From Gnetum montanum (Eukaryota; Streptophyta; Gnetopsida; Gnetales; Gnetaceae), in NCBI GenBank assembly GCA_015680685.1, contig MNCI01011459.1:16031-80030 (forward strand): a stretch of 64,000 nt of DNA, read 5' to 3'. The position numbers and the translations under genes are program-made. Each line of letters begins with the position of its first letter. Position 1 is the stretch's first letter. Positions 55,391-64,000 of this stretch are shown in pieces. The notes beneath the pieces are model-generated. The model was not told the DNA's origin and did not search any database. It saw only the letters and a list, made by a program, of their open reading frames with translations.

Positions 55391-58300
55391 CTAACTTGAA
55401 TGCTCCGTTGTCGTATGCTTTAGTGACCAAGTAGGGCCCTTCCCAGTTAGCTGAGAATTTGTCCAGATGTTCCCAAACGGCCTTAAGTACAAGGTCACCT
55501 TCTTTGATAGGGCGCTTATGAATGTTGTGCTTATGGCGTTGTCGTTGTCATTTTTGGTACGATTCGATCTGATCGAGTGCACGTATGCGTTCCTCCTCCA
55601 CCGCGTCCAGGTCAATGATGCGTAGGTCATTGTTTTACCTTTCGTCAAGGAGTCCGGAAAGTGTGATCCTTAAAGATGGTACCTATAATTCCAAGGGTAA
55701 AACAACTTCTGAATCATAAATAAGAATATATGGTATTTTACTTGTTGAAGTCCGATGTGTAGTGCGGTATGCCCACAGTGCATATACCAGCTGCTCGTGC
55801 CATCTTTTCTTGCTTTGGGTAAGAATCTTTTTAAGTACTATAATGATAGTTTTATTTGTGGCCTCTGCTTACCCATTGCTCTGAGGGTAGTAAGGGGATG
55901 AAAATGAGTTTTTGATCCCTAGACTTTCACAGAAATTTTTGGTTTTGGCATTGCTGAATTGTGGCCCGTTATCAGTGATAATGGTCATAGGGATGCCAAA
56001 ACGGGTCACAATGTTTTCAAGAATGAAGTTGCATACGTGTTTAGATGTGGTTCTTCGAAGGGGAATAGCTTCTACCCACTTCATGAAATATTCTGTCACA
56101 GTTATAATGAAACTATGCCCTGTAGAAGATGAGGGTGTTATTGGTCCGATAAGGTCCAACACCCACTTTTGAAAGGGCCATGTGATTTGCGCCGTATGCA
56201 ACTCATTTGGTGGGACACGGATCAAATTACTATGTCTTTGACAAGTATTGCATGTTTTAGCCTTGGAGAGATAGTCATACTCCATATGTGGCCAATAATA
56301 GCTTAAGCGTCTTATCTTTGTTGCCATTGCCTTAGGTGCTATGTGTCCTCTGCATAGCCCATCATGTACTTTCTCAACGATGGTTTGGGCATCAACGCTA
56401 CCAACGCATGTTAGCAGTATGCCTTCGTAGGATCGATGACATAATGTGCCTCCTATCAGTGCATATTGCCGAGAACATTTTCATACCACGTCCTTTTGTA
56501 CATTCGTTAGATGTCGTGGTGTTTCACCATGTAGAAGGTACTCTTTTATGTCGTCATACCATTCTATCGTGTGTGTTGTACTAACAGATGCAATTGGCAA
56601 CGTATCAAGAGTATCAGTTATTGGTTTGGCACAACTGATTATGGAGCTTGGCAATGTATGGAACATGTCAGGCGATATGTTTAACGCTAGGGTGACCAGT
56701 GCGTCTGCGATGGTATTATCATTTCGAGAGACGTGTTGCACGTCCATGTTTTCGAATCGTTTCATTAAATGTTTGGCTAAGTCACAGTATGGTTGTAAAT
56801 GTTATGCTTTGCATGTATAAATGTCTGTGACTTGGTTTAAAACCAATTGTGAGTCTCCCCTGACGACAAGTTGTGTGATGTCTAAAGCTAGTGCTTCCAT
56901 AAGACCTCTAAGGAGACCTTTGTACTCTGCTATGTTGTTGGTACAGTGAAAGTTGAAATAGTAAGTAAAGGGTCGGATCTCCCCGGAGGGATAGGTGATG
57001 ACGGTGGTAGCACTTCCCCCTCAAGAGGTGGATGCTCCATCAAAGTTCAAAATGGCTTCATAGTCATTGGGCACTATGTCTATTGCACTTACATTTTCGT
57101 CGGGGAATTCTGGCTCTATCATTGCTTGATCGTGCGTTGGTGACGCAGTCATTTGATTTGCTATGGCTTAACCCTTAACTGATGATTACGCTATGTAGTG
57201 TAGGTCAAACTCAGCTATCATAGCTTTCCAACAGGCTATTCTACTTGTCTCGTAAATGTTTCCTATGATGGATCTGAGCACATTATCCTTGCAAATTATA
57301 TTGACTGGTTATGGAAGAGGTAATGTTGCCATTTTTTTAAGGAAAAGACCAGGGCTAAACATGACCTCTCCACCTCATTATAATTTTTCTCGTGGGCAAC
57401 TAATGCATGGCTTAAGTAATAGATAGGGACTTCAATTCCATCATCTTGTTTCTGGCAAAGCATGGACGCGATTGACGAATCTGAAGTGGCAAGGTATATG
57501 TAAAACAGTTTATCATTTTGAGGTGGATAAACAGTGGGTAATTAGACAAGTGCTGTTTTAATATTGTCAAATGCTTCTTGGCATTGTGGAGTCCATTCAA
57601 AATGGACGTTCTTACGTAGCAAGTGGTTCATAGGTTTTAATTTGTCTATTAGTTTTTCCATGAAACACCTGATGAACTGTAATCTACCTTGTAGACCTCA
57701 GAGTTTGGTAAGGTTGCTAGGTGGTTTTAAGTTTGTTATGGCCTTAACTTTATCGAGGTCTACTCGTATCCCTGCTTCTGAGGCTATGAAACCAAGCATT
57801 TTTCTTGTTTTGACTCCAAAGACACATTTCTTTGGGTTAAGTCTCAGCTCATATTTTAAACAACATTTTAGCACTAAGTCAAGGTCTTGTATGTGTTGTT
57901 GTGATGTCTTCAATTTAACCACAATATCATCGACATAGTCATTGAGCGAGTGTAGCATGTAATCACTAAAAATGAATGTCATGGTCCTTTGATATGTGGC
58001 CCTAGCATTCTTGAGACTGAAGGATATCATTATGTAACAAAAGGTTTCCCATGATGTCATAAAGGTAGTTCGGAGCTGATGCTCCGGGTTAATGCGTATT
58101 TGGTTATACCTTGAGAAGTCATCCATAAAAGATAATAGGACGTGCCTAGCGGTTGAGTCAACAAGTTGATCAATGCTAGGTAGGGGAAAATCATCCTTTA
58201 TGGTAGCAACGTTTAGATCTCGGAAGTCAATGCATAAGCAAATGCTTCCGTTCTTTTTCGGGACAATGACCATGTTGGATACCCAATCGGTGTAATCGAC

Positions 58301-58815
58301 AGCCTGAATGAAACCCACCTGATAAAGCTTGGTGATCTCATTGCAAACTGCCAATGCCACCTCAGGTTTAACCTTTCATGCCTTTTTTTTACTAGCCTCA
58401 ACTTTGGATCAAGGATAATGTTGTGCTGGACAATTCGAGGATCTAACCCGGGCATGTCGGTGTAAGACCAAGTGAATGCTTTCATGTTGTTTCAAAGCAC
58501 ATCTTCTATGTCTTTGGCCAGTTGAGGTTGCAGTAACATACTTAATTTTAATATTTTAATTTCTCCATTGGGCATGGCGATGGGGGTTTCAGTCAATGGA
58601 TCTTTGGTGATGCTTTCAGCTTCTATGTCAAGGGGCTTCGTCATACCTTTGTAGTTATCTAGCGTTTGTTGTGTTGAGGCTATGACTGCGTCGTTTGTTG
58701 ATAAACTTAAGTGGATGAGATTTATGTCGATGTCCCTCGCGATCTTTCCGTACTGTCTATCAATGATTAACAGTGTAGATAAATGCTGACAATCCATCGA
58801 GCTTGCTCCTACCAA
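55391..58815 (-). pseudogene. Tat-like Ty3/gypsy pol (RT, two RNase H domains, integrase), decayed
   Basis: Minus-strand order starts with a linker (58815-58492), then KAFTWSYTDMPGLDPRIVQH (58485), VPKKNGSICLCIDFRDLNVA, KDDFPLPSIDQLVD and LLSFMDDFSRYNQIRI. Intact catalytic YVDDIVVK follows, then LRLNPKKCVFGVKTRKMLGF (58360-57698) and a degraded first RNase H with the AFDNIK.ALV-type region (57600-57180). A second, archaeal-type RNase H follows: NFDGAS (near 57040), NNIAEYKGLLRGL, RGDSQLVLNQV, RNDNTIADALVTLA; its D-E-D-D set is kept. The integrase has YYWPHMEYD, CNTCQRHSN, WPFQKWVLDLIGPITPSSST, TRFGIPMTIITDNGPQFSNA and YYPQSNG-stop-AEATN (56327-55700), acidic residues kept. The dual RNase H is a hallmark of the Tat branch. 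No gag or protease is recognised upstream, and LTRs were not found. Confidence 0.82.
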
Positions 58816-58895
58816 TAAACACAGAGTAGAATGAGCTAATGGGTATTATTCCATGTTCTCTAGCAGCGTGAGTCATGTGTGCATGTATGATGGTG

Positions 58896-59088
58896 GTTTA
58901 TCATCGCACTGGGACACATGACAGTTTAAGGCCTTACCGGGCCATGAGTGGGATGTATGTGGCAGTTTAAGGCCTTACCAGGCCGTCATGGCAGTTTAAG
59001 GCCATACCTGGCCGTCTTGTGAGTCGTGGGTGGTAGTTTAAGGCCTTATCGGGCCGAATGTATGGTTTGACGATGTCCAATTGTCGTC
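58896..59088. repeat. Right array of GTTTA-hairpin repeats
   Basis: GTTTAA followed by GGCC-(6 nt)-GGCC occurs four times (58930/58940, 58971/58981, 59000/59010, 59042/59052). A GTTTGACGA...TCGTC unit follows (59069/59084), and a weaker unit lies at 58896. The layout is like the left array (GTTTA then hairpin) with different stem sequence. It lies just upstream of the Tat-like pol reading frame. Confidence 0.75.
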
Positions 59089-59338
59089 CAATTTACATCG
59101 GAGAGTTTGCATCAAAACGTTCAGTTTGGGCATGTGGTAGTGTTTATCTTGTTTTATATATATTTATTTTTTATTTTTATTTTTCATTTTGAATGATTTT
59201 TGTTAAAAGAAATCCAAAGAAATCAAAAAGGAAGCAAAATGCAAGGTGGCGGCAGTAGCGGCGGCAGCAGCGGGGGCACTATATATAGCATAAGGTAGTT
59301 AGTTGTGAGTATTGTGAATTTGAAGCGATCCTAAGCAT

Positions 59339-59471
59339 CAACGTAAGTGTAAACATTGAGCGTAAGCATAAACAGTGAGTGTAAGCGTAAATAGTGAGCG
59401 TAAGCGTAAACAGTGAGCGTAAGCGTACATAGTGAGCGTAAGTGTAAACATTGAGCATAAGCATAAACGTA
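59339..59471 (+). repeat. 19-bp tandem repeat, seven copies
   Basis: Units of 19 bp with consensus GAGCGTAAGCGTAAACAGT at 59339, 59358, 59377, 59396, 59415, 59434 and 59453, differing by one to four bases. The AGCGTA word links it to the palindrome clusters. It lies 150 bp before the first exon of the multi-exon pseudogene. Confidence 0.9.
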
Positions 59472-59620
59472 AACCTCAAACCCCAGTGTAAACGTAGAGC
59501 GTAGAGGCTTGAACTTCGGCGTGAGCGTATAGGCTCCAACTCAGCAAAGAGGATTCAGCTCGGCATGCAGACTCAAGCCTCAGCATAGACTCTGTCAGTT
59601 GAAACATAAAGGACGTCGGA

Positions 59621-62600
59621 ATGGGAAAGGGTAAGGAGGTAGAGGGCTAGGGGAGGAAGGTGCCTGACCTGACATTCACAGAGGAAAGCAAGGCCATGTT
59701 GCAGTGTCTGCCTAGGCCAAGGGTTCCATCATGGCCTGGATCGTCACACAGGTAGGCTCTAATCCTGCCTCTATTAGTTATTTTCATCTGTACATATTAT
59801 TTGGCATAGATGGTTTTCGTAGCGTAGAGAGTTTTAGTAGCGTAGATAGTTTCTATAGCGTAGAGGGTTTCGGCGTATACGCCTAGTGTAGACAGTTAGC
59901 GTAGAGGGTTTCGGCGTATACGCCTAGCGTAGAAAGTTAGCGTAGAGAGCCTGTACGCTGAGCATAGAAGGTTTCCTTAGCGTACAGTGTAGACAGTTTG
60001 AACAGTGTGTAGCATAGAGGACTTTAACAATATATAGCGTAGACAATTTCATCAGTATGTAGCATAGAAGATTTTCACAGCATATACGCTGACTGCTTTT
60101 ACGGCGTATACGCTGACTATTTACACAGTGTTCAGCGTGAGCTATTTGTAGAGTGTTTAGCATAAACTGTTTGCACAGTGTTCAGCATAAACTGTTTGCA
60201 CAATGTTCAGCGTAAACTGTTTGCACAATGTTCAACGTAAACTGTTTGCATAGTTTATACGCTGATGGTTTTTACGGCGTATACGCTGATGATTTTCACA
60301 GTGTATACGCTGAGCATAAGCAGTTTGTTCTTTTTCAGGTGGTGTATAGCGTAGACTTGTTTTCAAAGCGTATACACTGGTAGTTTTTTTTACAACGTAT
60401 AGCGTAGACGGTTTTCATAGCGTATACACTAATGGTTTTTACAGCGTATACGCTAAGCGTGAACAGTTTGTTGAACAACGTATACGCTGATCGAAAATAG
60501 TTTGTGATTTTTTTCTAAGTGTTGGCTTACAACATGGAATTTTGTTTTTCTCCTCTCCTTTTCATGTGTGGCTGATTTATCATGGCATTTTAGTTGCTTA
60601 TAGGGACACTGAACCTTTTCTCCTGGTAGTTGAGCTAGTTGGGGTACTGGCATGGTTCGGGCCCCTTGAGACCGATGAACCTACCCCTGATCTGAACATT
60701 GACAACAATGGGGTATGGTTCAGGGAAGGGGTGTGTTAATTCCTCGCCTTCATCCTAGACAGATTTAAGGTGGTGGTCTGGTGACATCTGAGCGAACAAG
60801 TGGCATGAAGCGTGCTTGAGGCTATGTTGTTGGGAGCTTCGGAGGATGTTGCAGTCTTCATGGAAGATATTGATGAAGGGCTGCTTGTGATCAAGAATGG
60901 TCCCTCCAGTGGGCCCAGATCTACTTGCCCGTTAGCACACGTGTGGGCCCTATTGCCCCGAGGACGTGACTATCTCAACAACACTTTGTTTTTAGCTACG
61001 CGGGCACACACGCTATTCCAGAACCCTCCTGGCACAGTATACCGGGTTGAGAGGTAAGATTTTTTAGCTTGTTGTTTCTATCTCTCTTTTTTTGTTGTTT
61101 AGTGTTTGCCCCTATTCTGACGACCATTTTTTGCAGGCCCCAAGTTAACCAAGAGGGAACATGCATTAATGATGATGGGCTTGCCCTGGCTCATACTGCT
61201 CTAGAGACCTTTATGGTGGGTCCCACCCTTCACAGAGCTGTGTTAGCTCAAACCAAGGGTGATGTTGTCCACTTTCATAAATAATTTTCTAGAGCGTTTG
61301 CACAATGCACAGCTTGGGGGTGGTTGCATGAAGATTGGTTGCATAATGGACCAATTTTCCCTCGTGACTCTGACTTCGGTAGCACCTCTAGGTCCACAAC
61401 TGAAGGTAAGTGACAACATTTTCTAAATTCCTTAGTTTGTTTGTCTAACTGCTGGGGGTTATACTGATGTGACGGTTTCAAATTTTATCTGCAATTGATG
61501 TCCCTCCCGGTGGAGACCCTGTCATAACAGGACGAATTGAGAGTACACTCTTAATGAAGTTCATGGAGATCAGTAAGGCACAGAAATGGTTGTGTACCCA
61601 TGCCCCGCCATCCATTGTTCATTGTTTAGATGATGCCAGCCTTATGGAGCTCTTTGCAACTCCGAGCCCTGATGTGTCGATAGTCGAAATGATTGGAATT
61701 GTTGATTCATTCGATAAATTTGTCTCTTACTACAGCACCTGGATTAAGGGTGTTAAGATAGTCTTCCATCTGTCGGCCAAATTCTTTTTGAACCTGTTTG
61801 GTGTACCGATGAATGGTGTAAATGTAGTTTTGGACAGGGCTCAGAAAGAGCTCCATATAGTACGTGAGTTAGAGGACTTGTTGGGTGTTACCAAGGGTGC
61901 TAAGGGATTCCCTATGTAGGGGAAGTTAAAGGTTGAGGAAGTTAATGAATTATATCCCCTGTTTAGGGCATGGGTATTCCCTAAATCCCTTTCCCAGGTG
62001 TGGAGTCTTGGTGTTGAAGCTGTGCGTATTATGCAAACCGTCTTAGAAACCGAGATGCGTTATAACTGGGCCCAATTTTTGTTGTTGGGCCTTCATAAGG
62101 AGATAGTGTGATTGCGCTCAAATGTTGAGGCGTAGTCCCACTTTACATTTGCGTTCTTTGCCAGCTATCTTTGCTGTTTGGCCGAGTTTCTAGTGGTTCG
62201 TGCAGACAATAAATATGTCCTACGGGATCGTACTCAGTTGTCTCATCCGTGGATCAACCATTTGTTTGAGACAACTGAGTCCCAAGATGCTCCTAAGGGG
62301 ATTGATGAGTTTGTGTCCATCACGACGGGAGGGTCATCTGGTACCTCAATCCACACACGTGACAGTGTGGGGTTGGAACTAGATGACATGCCCTATACTA
62401 CCAAGAGAGCTGAACGTGTCATTAAAGAGACAATTGGGAAAGCCAAGTCAAAGCTATCGAAGCGTGAATGCTCAAAGGAGGTGACCTCAGATGTAGAAGA
62501 GCCACGGGTGAAGTGCATATGGTTCAAGATGCCTGTTCGAGGTAAGTAAACTTGGTGCATTTATTGCATTGTCTTTTTCATCTTATGAATAATTTTTATT

Positions 62601-64000
62601 TTGACTGCTTACATGCCACTGATGCCTTCAGACTTGACTCGAGAAGTGAGGAGGCAGGAATTAGAGACTATCATTGAAGAGGAGGAAGCTACAATGGAAT
62701 TAATGACTGAGGAGGAAGATGTGGGCAAAGATCAGCTAGGTGGGACGAAAGAACTAGGGGAAGACACCATAGAGACTGAACTAGTCAATGACCAGAGTGG
62801 TGTTGATGAAATGTTCAACAGCTTCCTTAAGGGAGGACTAGACTTAGGTGAACCCCCAAACCCAGAAGGAGACAAAGAACATGGTATATTTCCCTTTATT
62901 TTATTGTGTTGCCCTGTGAGTCATTGTTTCTATGGTGTTTTACTTTTGTTTTTTCATCTCTTCCAGACGAAGGTAGTGAAACCAGAACGATGCAGCTGGA
63001 CGTGCCCATGAAAATGGTTCCCCCTGAAAGGACCACGGAGGTTAGTCCGTCTTGTACTCGTGGACCATGTACTTAGACCGAGATGCCAAGTAAAATGGAT
63101 TTTGTGGCTGGTATCACTGAGGAGGTTGTTGAACATATTTAGGAAGCCCACCCTGAGATAGGTACAAATGTTTCAAGTTTTTTTACAGCTTTAGAGTTTC
63201 ACACCTCGTTTTTGTCGTTTTAGCATTTGTTCTTTTCATGTGCGTAGGTGCCAAACTAAGGTGGGATCCATATGAGACAGTTAGCATCGAGAGTTTGCCC
63301 ACACTACCCCCAGAATTCAAGCAAATACCAAGGCCAGTTTATGAAGAGCTGGCGGAAGGTCTTGTACACAACACCAAATCGCTTTGGACTTGTAGGCATT
63401 CCATCGAACAGTTGTGGTTGCAAGTCCAAGCAAAGGAGAAAGAAGTTTCTGAGTTTTGAGTTGAGCATGACGATCTCAAAGGTCGGTATGAGTTCACCTC
63501 TGCTAAACTAAGTGGTGATCATTCTTGGTAGACTTCCGAGGTCACTTATACTAGATACTGGAACCTACTCAATCTCCATGCATCATTGACCCGGAAACTA
63601 GGAGAGCACAAGGCCCAGGTAGATCTATTGAACCTTAAGTGCCAAGATTGGAAGGCTTTCACTTCCAAGGTACATAAGTGGGGTCAAGATGAGAAGAACC
63701 ACAAGCACCATTATAAGAAATCATTGAAAGAAGTATCTATTGAGAAGCGTCAGCTAGAAATGTTTATAGAGGGTCTGGGTCTACGCTCTGCGTTTGATAC
63801 CTTTGCTCAGAACACAACTGTTGAGATGGAATTGCATACTAGTGTAATTACGACAGCTTCTGGGGCGGTTTTTGTGGGTGAATTTCCTTTAAAGCGTCCT
63901 ACTTGGTTGGTGGTTGACAAGGGGAAGGCCTTGGTAGACATTGACCTAGGTCTCGATGGCACCGATTGGGCGAGTGTCTCAGAAGAGAAAATCCTCCGTC
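59621..64000 (+). pseudogene. Multi-exon transposon-related pseudogene with C-terminal coiled coil (runs off the window)
   Basis: Seven exons can be chained with consistent phases: 59621-59751, 60604-61053, 61137-61405, 61495-62541, 62632-62883, 62967-63161, 63248-64000+. Introns start GTAGGC, GTAAGA, GTAAGT, GTAAGT, GTATAT, GTACAA. All end in AG except the third, whose acceptor is AA. Exon 2 reads DTEPFLLVVELVGVLAWFGP and ASEDVAVFMEDIDEGLLVIK. Exon 4 has LCTHAPPSIVHCLDDASLME, VKIVFHLSAKFFLNLFGVPM and ETEMRYNWAQFLLLGLHKEI. Exon 5 is acidic (IIEEEEATMELMTEEED). Exon 7 gives Leu/Lys/Glu-rich coiled coil. About a dozen in-frame stops disable it. The fold pattern resembles the extra ORFs of plant Ty3/gypsy elements (transposon-protein-like domain plus coiled coil), perhaps an aORF of a Tat element, but it could be a host gene of transposon origin. 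Function unknown. Confidence 0.65.
59870..60490. repeat. Right cluster of GCGTATACGC palindromes, inside intron 1 of the pseudogene
   Basis: Five exact copies lie at 59873-59882, 59914-59923, 60104-60113, 60277-60286 and 60444-60453, with many variants and AGCGTAGA or CAGTGTTCAGCGTAAACTG-like spacers. The latter repeat about every 35 bp at 60115-60250. The whole cluster lies within the 852-nt intron 59752-60603. Confidence 0.9.

Overview
This is a plant nuclear genome window. The evidence is GT-AG introns, a HOTHEAD-type secreted flavoenzyme, and Ty3/gypsy retrotransposons of the Athila-like and Tat-like lineages with plant-type primer-binding sites. Only one intact host gene is visible: a very GC-rich, two-exon GMC oxidoreductase at 7.8-9.5 kb, set in AT-rich DNA. 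That contrast fits the high-GC gene class common in monocots, but the window does not settle the species. Nearly everything else is decayed transposon. Most breaks look like C-to-T or G-to-A changes (CpG lost at primer sites, CAG/CGA/TGG turned to stops), as expected of methylated, silenced repeats.

Layout. 1-1619: 3' end and LTR of one Athila-like element (X), inserted in a second (E, internal 1620-4623, LTR 4624-5578). 5579-7812: intergenic DNA with two old local duplications leading into the gene. 7813-9505: the oxidoreductase gene. 10.2-11.3 kb: LINE reverse-transcriptase remnant. 11.3-15.4 kb: AT-rich DNA with one old LTR (13.5-14.4 kb). 15443-41772: a nested set. An old minus-strand element A, bounded by a perfect 5-bp target duplication (CACTT), was split by plus-strand element B (17384-26474) in its second ORF and by plus-strand element C (33510-40938) in its 5' LTR. 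42.4-43.9 kb: a second, different LINE. 44496-52432: minus-strand Athila-like element D, the only one of the family here with protease, reverse transcriptase, RNase H and integrase; it ends in a 58-bp inverted repeat. 52.5-60.5 kb: a decayed Tat-like pol (55.4-58.8 kb) with unusual short-repeat arrays on both sides. 59621-64000 (runs off the window): a multi-exon, stop-riddled gene on the plus strand.

How the parts relate. X, E, A, B, C and D share LTR ends (TGATGA...TCATCA), a primer site resembling the tRNA-Asp complement, and a polypurine tract ending in a run like ATGGAGGTA. A, B and C carry gag and a second ORF (a plant-transposon-protein-like domain followed by coiled coil) but no reverse transcriptase or integrase, so they were probably mobilised in trans by D-like elements. 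The oddest stretch is 52.5-60.5 kb. Both flanks of the Tat-like pol carry a repeat built as GTTTA plus a small hairpin whose stem sequence changes from unit to unit with pairing kept, and outside those lie clusters of a 10-bp palindrome, GCGTATACGC. The right-hand palindrome cluster falls inside the first intron of the multi-exon pseudogene.
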